Part shown: in pieces, positions 42,029 to 51,046 of the stretch | Layout of the letters: each line of letters begins with the position of its first letter | How positions within the stretch are numbered: position 1 is the first letter of the stretch | DNA from: Frigoribacterium sp. CFBP 13712 | GTDB taxonomy: Bacteria > Actinomycetota > Actinomycetes > Actinomycetales > Microbacteriaceae | Length of the DNA stretch: 62,690 nucleotides | NCBI RefSeq assembly: GCF_014842255.1 | Contig: NZ_JACYVH010000008.1 | Coordinates: 1 to 62,690 of the forward strand | Reading direction: 5' to 3' | The notes under the pieces: model-generated | Told to the model about the DNA's origin: nothing | Database searches by the model: none | The model's input: only the letters and a program-made list of their open reading frames with translations | Translations under genes and position numbers: made by a program

Positions 42029-43096
42029 CTAGAAGTCGTAGTCGTCGATGTTGTCGGCGTCGAACTCGGTCGGCGGGCCGACGATCACGATGCCGTCGGC
42101 GCCGACGGTGCGCTCACCGAGGTCGCCGGCCTCGAAGGTGTCGCCCTCGGCGCCCGTGATGGTGCCGTCGACGAGCGCCTGACCGGCGTAGGCCGCGACG
42201 TAGCCGAGCTGCGCAGGATCCCAGAGGGCGAACGCGGTGACGGTTCCGTCTTTCACGAACTCGCGCATCTCGTTCGGCAGACCGAGCCCGGTCAGCGCGA
42301 CCTCGCCCTTGTACTCGGAGGTCGAGAGGTAGCGGGCCGTCGCGGCGATGCCGACCGTGGTGGGCGAGATGATGCCCTTCAGGTCGGGGTTCGCCTGCAG
42401 CAGGCCCTGGGCCTCCTGGAACGACTTCGCGTCGTCGTCATCGCCGTAGACCTTCGAGACGATGTTGATCCCCGCGTAGTCGGGGTTCGTGTCGACCTCC
42501 TCTTCGATGTACTGGATCCACTCGTTCTGGTTCGTGGCGTTCGCGGTGGCCGAGAGGATCGCGATGTCGCCCTCGCCGCCGATCTGCTCGCTCATCTGGC
42601 GGATCTGGATCAGCGCGACGTCCTTCGCCTCGACCTGGCTGATGAACACGTCGCGGTAGTCGGGGTTCGTGTCGGAGTCGAACGCGACGATCTTCGCGCC
42701 GCCGTCGCGCGCCTCCTGCAGGGCCGGCCCGACCGCGTCGGGGTCGTTCGCCGCGATGACGATGACGTTCGCGCCCTGCTGCGTGAGCGTGTTGATGAAG
42801 GTGACCTGCGACGAGGCGCTCGCCTCGAGCGGACCGACGACGCTGTAGTCGTAGCCGATCGACTTCGACGCCTCTTCGCCGCCGCCGAGCACGACGTCGG
42901 TGTACGGGTTGTTGAGCTGCTTCGGCACGAACGCGATCGACTGCTCGCCGTCGGAGCCGGAGCCCGTGGTCGCGTCGCCGTCGCTCGACCCGGCCGTGAG
43001 GGCGCAGCCGGAGGCGACGAGCGCGACGCCGGCGAGGGCCGCCGCGGTCGACACGGCCCGGCGCACGCTGCGCCTGGTGGAGGTGGTGAACATCAT
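42029..43096 (-). CDS. rhaS: Rhamnose ABC transporter, substrate-binding lipoprotein
   Basis: 355 aa. Lipoprotein signal with lipobox VASGC (Cys31), then a type I sugar-binding fold (FVPKQLNNPYTDVVLGGGEEA, VIAANDPDAVGPALQEA, GIISPTTVGIAATARYL). The set of neighbours (rhaT, rhaP, rhaQ, mutarotase) makes L-rhamnose the expected ligand. ATG 43096 is chosen with AAGGACGG upstream; the next codon is also ATG. Gene symbol follows the Rhizobium RhaSTPQ system, not the E. coli regulator. Confidence 0.93.
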   Translation of the reverse strand: MMFTTSTRRSVRRAVSTAAALAGVALVASGCALTAGSSDGDATTGSGSDGEQSIAFVPKQLNNPYTDVVLGGGEEASKSIGYDYSVVGPLEASASSQVTFINTLTQQGANVIVIAANDPDAVGPALQEARDGGAKIVAFDSDTNPDYRDVFISQVEAKDVALIQIRQMSEQIGGEGDIAILSATANATNQNEWIQYIEEEVDTNPDYAGINIVSKVYGDDDDAKSFQEAQGLLQANPDLKGIISPTTVGIAATARYLSTSEYKGEVALTGLGLPNEMREFVKDGTVTAFALWDPAQLGYVAAYAGQALVDGTITGAEGDTFEAGDLGERTVGADGIVIVGPPTEFDADNIDDYDF

Positions 43097-43129
43097 CGTT
43101 CCGTCCTTTGCTGTGGGGGATGGTGCGTG

Positions 43130-43223
43130 GGGTGGTCGGGGTGGTCTGGGTGGTCGGGGTGGTCGGGGTGGTCAGGCCGCGTCGGGGTGGTGAGGCCGCG
43201 TCGGGGTGGTCAGGCCGCGTCGG
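43130..43223. repeat. GGTGGTCGGG array and 19-nt repeats duplicating a stop region
   Basis: Short GGGGTGGTC units (43130-43172) pass into 19-nt copies of CAGGCCGCGTCGGGGTGGT at 43173, 43192 (first base G) and 43211. The last copy includes the stop and final codons of the permease (stop 43210-43212, minus strand), so the 3' end of that gene has been duplicated downstream of itself. The array separates the permease from rhaS. Confidence 0.85.
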
Positions 43224-44370
43224 CCGCAGAGGCGGCGAGCACGTCGCGCGCGGCCCGCCTCGTTCGGCGCTTCTCGCGGACGACCGCGATCAGACTCGGC
43301 GTGACGACGCTGCCGACGAGCAGCAGGCCGGTGACGACGTTGAGGACGACGTCGCTGATGCCGCCGAGGCGCAGGGCGTAGCTGACGCTCGAGATGATCA
43401 GCACGCCGGCCACGACACCGGGGATGCTGCCGCGGCCACCGAAGATCGAGACGCCGCCGAGCAGGACGGCCGCGATGACCGCGAGCTCGATGCCGGTCGC
43501 GTTGTCGCTGCGAGCGCTCGAGTAGCGGAGCGTCCAGTAGATGCCGACCAGGGCCGAGACGACGCCGGTGGCGACGAACATCCAGAACTTGGCGCGGCCG
43601 ACGTGCACGCCGACGAAGCTCGCGGCCTCCTTGCTGAAGCCGATGGCCGGCAGCGTGCGGCCGAACGAGCTGAAGTGCAGCAGCACCCCGAAGAAGGCGA
43701 TGATGACGGCGACGCCGATCATCGCGGTGGGGATGCCGGTCGCCCCGATCTTCGACGTGAAGAACGAGGTCAGCGCGGGCGGGAAGTCGGCGACGGCGTT
43801 GTCGCCGATCACCACGAGGGCGAGCCCGCGGTACAGGGCGAGCGTGCCGATCGTCACGGCCAACGACGGGAGTCCGATCGCGGTGACCAGCAGCCCGTTC
43901 AGCGCCCCGCAGCCGATGCCGATCAGCACGCAGACCACGAAGATCTCGGGGATGCCCCAGCCCGCCGCCCACAGCACGCCCATCGCGGCGCTGGTGAGAC
44001 CCGCCGTGCTGGCGACCGAGAGGTCGATCTCGCCGGTGATGATCACGAGGGCCATCGGCATCGCGATCATCAGGATCGGGATCGCGTCGAGCAGCAGGAA
44101 CCCGGTCGTCTGCACGCTCGCGAACCGCGGCACGGTCAGCGCGCAGACGAGCAGCGTGCCGAGCAGCGCGTAGATCATGATCGCGCCGCGGCCGGTCAGG
44201 AGGCGACGGCGGCGCAGCGTCCTCTCGGCGGCGGACTCGGGGTCGCGGCGGGCGGCGTCGCGAGCGTCGCGGTCGCCGGAGGCGCCGGCGGTGTCGCGGG
44301 ACGCCGAGGAGGCGCGGCGCGGGTCGATCGCGGAGCCCGCGGCCGAGGGGGTGGTCGTCTGCTCAGGCAT
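43210..44370 (-). CDS. rhaQ: Rhamnose ABC transporter permease
   Basis: 386 aa membrane permease of the RbsC/BPD_transp_2 family with about ten helices. The family motif appears as ITGEIDLSVASTAGLTSA near the first third and LGGVSIFGGRGSIPGVV near the end. It forms the channel with the other permease. The N-terminal 55 residues are hydrophilic and carry a dispersed-repeat copy. ATG 44370 overlaps the partner permease by 8 nt. Confidence 0.93.
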   Translation of the reverse strand: MPEQTTTPSAAGSAIDPRRASSASRDTAGASGDRDARDAARRDPESAAERTLRRRRLLTGRGAIMIYALLGTLLVCALTVPRFASVQTTGFLLLDAIPILMIAMPMALVIITGEIDLSVASTAGLTSAAMGVLWAAGWGIPEIFVVCVLIGIGCGALNGLLVTAIGLPSLAVTIGTLALYRGLALVVIGDNAVADFPPALTSFFTSKIGATGIPTAMIGVAVIIAFFGVLLHFSSFGRTLPAIGFSKEAASFVGVHVGRAKFWMFVATGVVSALVGIYWTLRYSSARSDNATGIELAVIAAVLLGGVSIFGGRGSIPGVVAGVLIISSVSYALRLGGISDVVLNVVTGLLLVGSVVTPSLIAVVREKRRTRRAARDVLAASAADAA

Positions 44371-45394
44371 TGGTGGCCTCGCTCGTGCGGAGTCTCCGCG
44401 CCTTGCGGATCGAGGCGATCCGTTCGACGAGGATGGCGGTCAGGATGAGGACGCCGACGATGGCCTGCTGCCAGAACTTGTCGACGTTGAGCGCCGTGAG
44501 GCTGCTCGTGATGGTGGTCAGCAGCACTGCGCCGATCGCGGCGCCGACGACGCTGCCCGAGCCGCCGAAGATCGCGATGCCGCCGACGACGGCAGCGGCC
44601 ACGATGTCGAGCTCGAGACCGGTGCCCGTCGTCGCGCCGACCGAGTTGAAGCGCGACGCGTAGAGGACGCCGGCGAGACCGGTGAGCGTGCCGTTCAGCA
44701 CGAACGCCGTGAGCACGCGCTTGCTGACCGGGATGCCGAACAGGCGGGCCGCCTCGTCGTCGGAGCCGATGGCGTACAGATCGCGACCGGGCCGGGTGCG
44801 GGCCAGGAACACCGCGACGAGCACCACGACGACGATCGCGATCACCGTGATGATCGGGACCCCCAGCACCGTGTCGACCGACAGCCGGCCGAAGGCGGCC
44901 GGGCGGTCGCCGGCGAAGTACTGCTGACCGCCGGCCCAGGCGTTGTTCACGCCCCGGTAGATGTAGAGCATGCCGAGGGTGATCACGAGCGACGGCACCC
45001 GCGCGACCGTCACCAGGAACCCGTTGATCGCACCGAGGAGGGCGCCCAGCGCCAGACCGATCGCGAAGACGAAGACGATGGGGATGTCGGGCGCTGCGGC
45101 GAACACCGAGCCCGTGCCGAACGCGACGAGCCCGAGGATCGACCCCACCGAGAGGTCGATGTTGTTCGTGATGATGACGGCACCGAGCCCGACGGCCATG
45201 ATCACCGTGATCGTGGCGTTCAGCATCAGGTCTTTGACACCCTGCGCCGAGACGAAGAGCGGATTGGCGATCGTCGTCACGATCACGAGCACCACGAGCG
45301 CCGAGGCGACCGGCACCTCGCGTTGACGGACGAGCGAGGCGAAGGGGCTGCGCCCGGTGCCGAGCGCGGGGGCGAGGGCGTGCGAGGTCGTCAT
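44363..45394 (-). CDS. rhaP: Rhamnose ABC transporter permease
   Basis: 343 aa permease of the RbsC family: ITNNIDLSVGSILGLVAFG, VVGGIAIFGGSGSVVGAAIG, and ten or so helices. ATG 45394 overlaps the ATPase stop (ATGA). Which of the two permeases is RhaP and which RhaQ is set by order only. Confidence 0.93.
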   Translation of the reverse strand: MTTSHALAPALGTGRSPFASLVRQREVPVASALVVLVIVTTIANPLFVSAQGVKDLMLNATITVIMAVGLGAVIITNNIDLSVGSILGLVAFGTGSVFAAAPDIPIVFVFAIGLALGALLGAINGFLVTVARVPSLVITLGMLYIYRGVNNAWAGGQQYFAGDRPAAFGRLSVDTVLGVPIITVIAIVVVVLVAVFLARTRPGRDLYAIGSDDEAARLFGIPVSKRVLTAFVLNGTLTGLAGVLYASRFNSVGATTGTGLELDIVAAAVVGGIAIFGGSGSVVGAAIGAVLLTTITSSLTALNVDKFWQQAIVGVLILTAILVERIASIRKARRLRTSEATNA

Positions 45395-46950
45395 CGGCGG
45401 GTCTCCGTCGTCGTGGTGGTGTGCGCGGGCTCGGCGCCGGTGGCGGCGTTGATGACCGTCTCGGGAGTGGCGTCGTCGCGGTCGAAGGTGGCCGTGAGCC
45501 GCCCCTCGCGCATGACGAGCACGCGGTCGGCCATGCCCAGCACCTCCGGCAGCTCGGACGAGATCATCAGCACCGCGATGCCGCGACCGGCGAGATCGCT
45601 GATCAGCCGGTGCACCTCGCTCTTCGTGCCGACGTCGATGCCGCGCGTCGGCTCGTCGACGATGAGGAACGTCGGGTCGGTCGCCAGCCACTTGGCCAGC
45701 ACCACCTTCTGCTGGTTGCCGCCCGAGAGGGTCGACACGGGGAGCTCCTGGCTGCCGGTCTTGACCTGCAGTCGCCGCGACCAGTCGGCCGCCGCCTCGC
45801 GCTCGCGCCGCGCGCTGACCAGCCCGAGACGACTGAGCGTCGTCCGGAGGGTGAGCGTCGTGTTGCGGCTGACCGACATGTCCATCACGAGACCCTGCTT
45901 GCGGCGGTCTTCGGGGACGAAGCCGATGCCCGCCCTGATCGACGCCATCGGATCGCGCGGCGCGAGCCTGCGGCCGCCGATCGTCACGGAGCCGGCGTCG
46001 TAGCGGTCGATGCCGAACAGCGCCCGCGCCACCTCGGTGCGACCCGCCCCGACGAGACCGGCGAGCCCGACGATCTCGCCGGCGCTCACCTCGAACGACA
46101 CGTCGTGGAAGACGCCCGCCCGGGTCAGCCCGTCGACGCGGACGACGGTGTCGCCGACCCGCGCCTCCTGCTTGGGGAACAGCTGGTCGACGTCGCGACC
46201 GACCATCGCCCGCACGATCTCGGGCGTGCTGACCTCGCTGGTCGTGTGCTCGGAGATGAAGGCGCCGTCGCGCATGACGGTGATGCGGTCGCTGAGCCCG
46301 AAGACCTCGTCGAACCGGTGCGAGATGAACATGATCGCGCTGCCGCGGTCGCGCAGCGCCCGGGCGACCCCGAAGAGGCGCTCGACCTCGACGCCGCTCA
46401 AAGCCGCCGTCGGCTCGTCCATGATGAGCACCTTGGCGTCGAGCGAGATGGCCTTGGCGATCTCGATGATCTGCTGATCGGCGATCGACAGGCCCTCGGC
46501 GACGCGGTCGGGGTCGATCGGCACACCGAGCCGGTCGAAGAGCGCCCGGGCGTCGGCGCGCATCGCGGCCCGGTCGATGAACCCGAGACGGGTGGTGGGC
46601 TGACGCCCGACGAAGATGTTCTCGGCGACGGTCAGATCGGGGAAGAGAGTCGGCTCTTGATAGATGACGCTGACACCCGCCGCCTTGCTCTCGGCCGGGC
46701 TGCGGAACACGATCGGGTGGCCGTCGAACAGGAAGTCGCCGCTGTCGGGCTGGTGCACCCCCGCGAGGATCTTCACCATGGTCGACTTGCCGGCGCCGTT
46801 CTCGCCCACGAGCGCGTTGATCTCGCCGGCACGCAGCCGCACGCTGCCGCTCGAGAGGGCCACGACGGCGCCGAAGGTCTTGCGTGCGCCGCGCAGCTCG
46901 AGCACGGTCGCCGTCGGAGACGGCCCGTCGGATGTGGGGTCGATCGTCAT
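45391..46950 (-). CDS. rhaT: Rhamnose ABC transporter ATP-binding protein
   Basis: 519 aa double ABC ATPase of the RbsA/MglA type. First domain: Walker A GENGAGKSTMVK, signature GLSIADQQIIEIAKA, Walker B VLIMDEPTAALS. Second domain: degenerate Walker A GLVGAGRTEVAR, signature LSGGNQQKVVLAKWL, FLIVDEPTRGID. First gene of the importer operon, 37 bp from the LacI-type operator. A dispersed-repeat copy (46155-46169) encodes QEARVGD between the two domains. Confidence 0.95.
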   Translation of the reverse strand: MTIDPTSDGPSPTATVLELRGARKTFGAVVALSSGSVRLRAGEINALVGENGAGKSTMVKILAGVHQPDSGDFLFDGHPIVFRSPAESKAAGVSVIYQEPTLFPDLTVAENIFVGRQPTTRLGFIDRAAMRADARALFDRLGVPIDPDRVAEGLSIADQQIIEIAKAISLDAKVLIMDEPTAALSGVEVERLFGVARALRDRGSAIMFISHRFDEVFGLSDRITVMRDGAFISEHTTSEVSTPEIVRAMVGRDVDQLFPKQEARVGDTVVRVDGLTRAGVFHDVSFEVSAGEIVGLAGLVGAGRTEVARALFGIDRYDAGSVTIGGRRLAPRDPMASIRAGIGFVPEDRRKQGLVMDMSVSRNTTLTLRTTLSRLGLVSARREREAAADWSRRLQVKTGSQELPVSTLSGGNQQKVVLAKWLATDPTFLIVDEPTRGIDVGTKSEVHRLISDLAGRGIAVLMISSELPEVLGMADRVLVMREGRLTATFDRDDATPETVINAATGAEPAHTTTTTETRR

Positions 46951-46986
46951 CGATCGTTCTCCTAATCGCTCTCGTCGTCGAGAGAA

Positions 46987-47001
46987 GTGAATCGTTTCAA
47001 C
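46987..47001. promoter_or_regulatory. LacI-family operator between the ABC operon and lacI-type gene
   Basis: GTGAATCGTTTCAAC matches the operator at 41919 in 14 of 15 bases. It sits in the 178-bp divergent region, 37 bp upstream of the rhaT start codon, suited to repression of the importer and autoregulation. Confidence 0.8.
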
Positions 47002-47128
47002 TTCTGTTCGTGCCGACTGTAGGGGCAGACTCGGTTCGACGTCAAGGGGCGCCCCGCGGCTGTGGATCACAGCTCGATCACGGGCGTGGCACACTCGTCG
47101 GAGACCACGGGACGGACCAGGAGGCGCG

Positions 47129-48154
47129 ATGAGGCAGGCGAGCATCCGCGACGTCGCCGAGACCGCCGGCGTCTCGGTCGGCACCGTCTCGAACGTGCTC
47201 AACAACCCCGCCAAGGTCAGCGAGTCGACCATCGCCCGGGTCAGCGACGCCATCGCGAGCCTCGGCTTCGTCCGCAACGACGCCGCCCGGCAGCTGCGCG
47301 GCGGCGACAGCCGGGTGATCGGCCTGATCATCCTCGACGGGGGCAACCCGTTCTTCACCGACGTCGCCCGCGGTGCCGAGGCCGCCGCCGAGGAGTCGGG
47401 CCGCGTCATCCTGCTCGGCAACAGCGACCAGCTGGTCGAACGCGAGGCGCACTACCTCGACCTCTTCGACGAGCGGCGCGTGATGGGCATCCTGATCTCG
47501 CCCGTCGGAGACGTCTCCGACCGGCTCCGCCGACTGCGCCTGCGCGGCATGCCCGCGGTGCTCGTCGACCGGCGAGCCGACCTGACCGAGTTCTCGTCGG
47601 TCTCCGTCGACGACGTGCGGGGCGGGTACCTGGCGACGGAGCACCTCCTCGGTCTCGGGCGTCGACGCATCGCGTTCGTCGGCGGACCGGCCGACCTGCA
47701 GCAGGTGGCCGACCGCCTGGCCGGCGCCCGGGCCGCGGTCGCCGACGCCCCCGGCGCCACGCTCGAGGTCGTCGACATCCCCGCGCTGACCGTGCAGAAC
47801 GGACGCGAGGCCGCCGCAGCCATCGTGCGACGCCCCGCCGCCGACCGCCCCGACGCGATCTTCGCCGCCAACGACCTCGCCGCCATGGGCGTGCTGCAGG
47901 CCCTCGTCATGCAGGGCGACCTGCGCGTACCCGACGACGTCGCCCTGATCGGCTACGACGACATCGACTTCGCCCGCGCCGCCGTCGTGCCGCTCAGCTC
48001 GGTGCGGCAGCCGAGCGCGCTGATCGGGCAGACGGCCGTCGAGATCCTCCGCGACGAGGCCGACGACCCCGCGCGGGCGCCCCGCCAGATCGTGTTCGAA
48101 CCGGAGCTCGTGGTGCGCGAGAGCACGGCGCGCGGGGGGTCTTCGGCGGGGTGA
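47129..48154 (+). CDS. LacI family regulator, probable rhamnose repressor
   Basis: 341 aa. LacI helix-turn-helix and hinge at residues 3-55 (SIRDVAETAGVSVGTVSNVL, VSDAIASLGFVRNDAARQL), then a sugar-binding core. It is divergent from the rhamnose importer, and its operators flank both rhamnose operons, so it likely senses L-rhamnose or rhamnulose. ATG 47129 has AGGAGG four bases upstream; that site is within CAGGAGGCGCG, a copy of the dispersed repeat core. Confidence 0.93.
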   Translation: MRQASIRDVAETAGVSVGTVSNVLNNPAKVSESTIARVSDAIASLGFVRNDAARQLRGGDSRVIGLIILDGGNPFFTDVARGAEAAAEESGRVILLGNSDQLVEREAHYLDLFDERRVMGILISPVGDVSDRLRRLRLRGMPAVLVDRRADLTEFSSVSVDDVRGGYLATEHLLGLGRRRIAFVGGPADLQQVADRLAGARAAVADAPGATLEVVDIPALTVQNGREAAAAIVRRPAADRPDAIFAANDLAAMGVLQALVMQGDLRVPDDVALIGYDDIDFARAAVVPLSSVRQPSALIGQTAVEILRDEADDPARAPRQIVFEPELVVRESTARGGSSAG

Positions 48155-48185
48155 GGCGGGCCTGCTCGGTGGTCGCTCCGGGGTT

Positions 48186-48249
48186 CGGCGGGTCCGTGTC
48201 ACTCGTGGCGGGTCAGCGCTGACCCGCCGCCGATGACGGGAACCCGCCG
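48186..48249. repeat. 64-nt palindrome, copy 2
   Basis: Same core and outer arms as copy 1; the middle arm reads GTCACTCG with CGATGAC opposite. Found after the LacI gene in a convergent gap. The 280-bp gap holds two copies of this palindrome and two dispersed-repeat copies and no gene. Confidence 0.9.
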
Positions 48250-48349
48250 CACCCGCCGCACCCGCAGCACGGGCCGCGCTCAGCCCTCGAGGGTCAGCGC
48301 GCCTCCTCGGGATCGTGAGCCGCGCCTCCTCGGTGCTCGCTCTGGGGTT

Positions 48350-48413
48350 CGGCGGGTTCGTGTCACTCGTGGCGGGTCAGCGCTGACCCGCCGCCGAGGA
48401 CGGGAACCCGCCG
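48350..48413. repeat. 64-nt palindrome, copy 3
   Basis: Direct repeat of copy 2, 164 bp downstream, with CGAGGAC in the right middle arm. Ends 22 bp before the lipoprotein gene stop (48435, minus). Confidence 0.9.
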
Positions 48414-48434
48414 CACCCGCAGCCCGTCCCGCGC

Positions 48435-48920
48435 TCAGCCCTCGAGCAGGAGGCGGCAGTCGCCCTCGCCGCGGACGTCGCGCGGGTCGGGGCAGAGGGT
48501 TCCCGACCACGAGCCGTCGACTCCCCCGCCGTACGAGTCGAACGCGGTGGTCGTGTACGTCTCGACCCCGTCGATTCCCGGCCCGACGAAGGCGAACGAC
48601 ACGATCGGGTCACCCTCCGTCGTCGGGGTCGACCAGGCGAGCTCGGCCGACGCCCCGGCGACGGACGCGTCGGCGAGGCAGTCGAGCGCCTCCGGATCGA
48701 GCTGGACGCCCTGCGGGAGGGCGAACTCGCCGCAGGTCGGCGTCGCATCGCCGGACTTCACCATGCCCCCGGCGTTCGGGAGCTGCCGCGCGGCGGTGAT
48801 CGGGTCGTCGGGCGGAGGCATCGGACCGACGCTCGAGGCGCAGCCCGCGGTGAGGAGCGCGAGTGCGATCCCGAGCGCGACGAGCCGCGTGGCGGATCTG
48901 CGGGCTGGTTCGACTGGCAT
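48435..48920 (-). CDS. Small lipoprotein of unknown function
   Basis: 161 aa. Lipobox LTAGC with lipid Cys27 after a basic N-terminus. The mature part is about 135 aa with four cysteines and no recognised domain; the C-terminal half (SFAFVGPGIDGVETYTTTAF) looks beta-rich. ATG 48920 follows GGGGGAG. An ORF upstream to 48968 is unlikely coding. It stands alone, flanked by palindrome copies on both sides. Confidence 0.75.
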   Translation of the reverse strand: MPVEPARRSATRLVALGIALALLTAGCASSVGPMPPPDDPITAARQLPNAGGMVKSGDATPTCGEFALPQGVQLDPEALDCLADASVAGASAELAWSTPTTEGDPIVSFAFVGPGIDGVETYTTTAFDSYGGGVDGSWSGTLCPDPRDVRGEGDCRLLLEG

Positions 48921-49018
48921 GACTCCCCCTCTCCGCTCAGGGAACCAAGCGCTCGATGCCGACGGCAAGAGCCGCGGTGCACTCGTGACCGGTTCGTGAC
49001 GCGCGGGGGCGGGGGTTC

Positions 49019-49082
49019 GGGCGGGTTCGTGTCACTCGCGGCGGGTCAGCGCTGACCCGCCGCCGAGGACGGGAACCCGCCG
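49019..49082. repeat. 64-nt palindrome, copy 4
   Basis: Same core and arms with one inserted G at the left end. It lies between the small lipoprotein gene and xdhC, both on the minus strand. Confidence 0.88.
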
Positions 49083-49133
49083 CATCGATGCGTAGAGCAC
49101 GAGCAGCGCGGGGCGGGGCGGGCTCCGCGGCGG

Positions 49134-50111
49134 CTACCGCATCGGCGCGTGGATGCTGCCCGAGCGCTCCCGCAGCGGCGAGCGCGACGCCCCCGACCGC
49201 ACCGCCAGCACCTCGGCCAGGATCGACACCGCGGTCTCCTCCGGAGTGCTGGCCCCGAGATCGAGTCCGATCGGCGAATGCAACCGGGCCAGCGCCTCCT
49301 CGTCCACGCCCCGCTCGCGCAACGACGCGACCCGCCGGTCATGCGTCGTCCGCGAACCCATCGCGCCGACGTAGACGGCCGGCGACGCCAGCGCCGCGGC
49401 GACGAGATCGGCGTCGAACCGCTCGTCGTGCGAGAGCACCGCGACGACGGTCCGCTCGTCGATCTCGGTGCGGGCGAGGTAGTTCGGCGGCCACTCGACG
49501 ACGACCTGCTCGGCCGCCGGGAACCGCTCGCGGGTCAGGAACACCGGCCGCGGGTCGCACACCGTCACGCGGTAACCCAGCACGGCCCCCGCGTTGCAGA
49601 GGGCGACGGCGAACTCGACGGCCCCGAAGACGAGGAGGCGCGGCGGTGGGACGGACCGCTCGCTGAACACCCGCAGACCCTCGCAGTCGTCGGGGCTCGC
49701 CACGACGTCGCCGGTCCGCACCGGTCCGACCACGACGTGCGCCACGGCCTCGCGGCCCGCCGCCGCCTCGCGCAGGGCGGCGACCGTCACGACGTCGTCG
49801 GCGGTGACGAGTCGGGCGAGCACCTCGATGCGCCCACCGCAGCTCAGCCCGACCTCGAACGCGGTCTCGTCGCTGAAGCCGAAGGTGTCGAGCTGCGCGG
49901 CCCCGTCGTCGAGCACCTGCCGGCAGCTCTCGTAGACGGCTCCCTCGACGCAGCCGCCCGAGATGCTGCCGATGACGGTGCCGTCGTCCGTCACGGCCAT
50001 CGACGTGCCGACGGTGCGCGGCGCGCTGCCGTCGATCGAGACGGCCGTCGCGACCGCGAGCCGTTCGCCCGCGTCGAGCCGGGCCAGCAGGCGGTCGGCT
50101 ATCTCGAACAC
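49134..50111 (-). CDS. xdhC: XdhC family molybdenum-cofactor maturation protein
   Basis: 325 aa. XdhC_CoxI domain near the start (SGGCVEGAVYESCRQVL) and a Rossmann-type C-terminal half with the family motif YVGAMGSRTTHDRR. XdhC proteins bind molybdopterin, help sulfurate it and insert it into xanthine dehydrogenase. GTG 50111 is chosen with GAGGAG seven bases upstream. It is divergent from the MocA-like gene. The xanthine dehydrogenase it should serve is encoded at 15-18.7 kb. Confidence 0.92.
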   Translation of the reverse strand: MFEIADRLLARLDAGERLAVATAVSIDGSAPRTVGTSMAVTDDGTVIGSISGGCVEGAVYESCRQVLDDGAAQLDTFGFSDETAFEVGLSCGGRIEVLARLVTADDVVTVAALREAAAGREAVAHVVVGPVRTGDVVASPDDCEGLRVFSERSVPPPRLLVFGAVEFAVALCNAGAVLGYRVTVCDPRPVFLTRERFPAAEQVVVEWPPNYLARTEIDERTVVAVLSHDERFDADLVAAALASPAVYVGAMGSRTTHDRRVASLRERGVDEEALARLHSPIGLDLGASTPEETAVSILAEVLAVRSGASRSPLRERSGSIHAPMR

Positions 50112-50244
50112 GGGGCTCCTCGGGGTGGGGCGGGTGCGGTGCGGGGTGCGGGGTGAGCGTGGTGGGGGCAGCGCCCGCCCGGGTGGCGTCAATCGTAGAG
50201 CGGCCGGCAGCCCCCGCGCGACACCCGGCGGCTAGCCTGTGGAC

Positions 50245-50925
50245 ATGGCTCGCGCACGACCCGGCCCGATCGTGGGGCTCCTGCTCGCGGCGGGCGCGGG
50301 GTCCCGCATGGGTGGCCCGAAGGCGCTCGTCGCCGACGCACGCGGACCCTGGCTGACTCGGGGCGTGGCGACCCTGCTCGCCGGCGGGTGCGACCGCGTC
50401 GTCGTCGTACTCGGCGCGGGCGCGACCGAGGCGGAGGATCTTCTGGCGGGCGACCCGCGCCTCCTCGGCTCGCCGGTCTCGACCGTCGTCGCCGACGACT
50501 GGGCCGACGGGCTCGCGGCGTCGCTGCGGGCGGGGCTCCGTGCGCTCGGCGCCGACCCGGACCTGCAGGAGGCGCGGGTCGCCCTCATCACGCTGGTCGA
50601 CTACCCGGGGCTGCCCGCGTCCGCCGTGGCGCGCCTCCTGTCTGTCACCGGGACGCCCGCCGGTGCCGGGTCGCCGGCGGCCGCCGGGGTGCCGCTCGGG
50701 GCCGGGTCGCCGCTCGGGGCGAGCACTCTCAGGCGTGCCGTGTTCGGCGGACGGCCGGGGCATCCGGTGGTCGTCGGGCGGGCCCACTGGTCGGACCTCG
50801 CCCGGTCGATCTCGGGCGATCGGGGGGCCGGCGCGTACCTGCGCGAGCACGGCGCTCTCGAGGTGGACTGCCGCGACCTCTGGAGCGGTCACGACGTCGA
50901 CTCCCCGCGTGCCGCATCGAGGTGA
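50245..50925 (+). CDS. MocA/MobA-like nucleotidyltransferase
   Basis: 226 aa. Signature LLLAAGAGSRMGGPKALV at residues 11-28 is that of molybdenum cofactor cytidylyl/guanylyltransferases, and GHPVVVGRAHW fits the MocA branch. It should make the molybdopterin dinucleotide form for xanthine dehydrogenase. ATG 50245 lacks a Shine-Dalgarno; a GTG at 50239 is possible. Two dispersed-repeat copies in opposite orientation (50451 and 50567) encode GDPRLLGS and QEARVA in loop regions. Its stop lies inside a palindromic repeat. Confidence 0.85.
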   Translation: MARARPGPIVGLLLAAGAGSRMGGPKALVADARGPWLTRGVATLLAGGCDRVVVVLGAGATEAEDLLAGDPRLLGSPVSTVVADDWADGLAASLRAGLRALGADPDLQEARVALITLVDYPGLPASAVARLLSVTGTPAGAGSPAAAGVPLGAGSPLGASTLRRAVFGGRPGHPVVVGRAHWSDLARSISGDRGAGAYLREHGALEVDCRDLWSGHDVDSPRAASR

Positions 50926-50977
50926 CGCGAACGGTGCCCCGCGCGCGTCTTACGACTCCTTTCGGGTCACTTCGATG
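50915..50977. repeat. Palindromic repeat of the GTGACGCGAA family, solitary copy
   Basis: Arms CATCGAGGTGACGCGAA and TTTCGGGTCACTTCGATG flank a 28-nt centre. It starts in the last codons of the MocA-like gene and may serve as its terminator. Same family as the cluster at 51573-51983. Confidence 0.8.
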
Positions 50978-51046
50978 ACGGCGATTGGCGCGACGACGGC
51001 TGGATGGCGATGGTGGCGGGGCGACGGCCTCGCCTAATGTCGAGCC

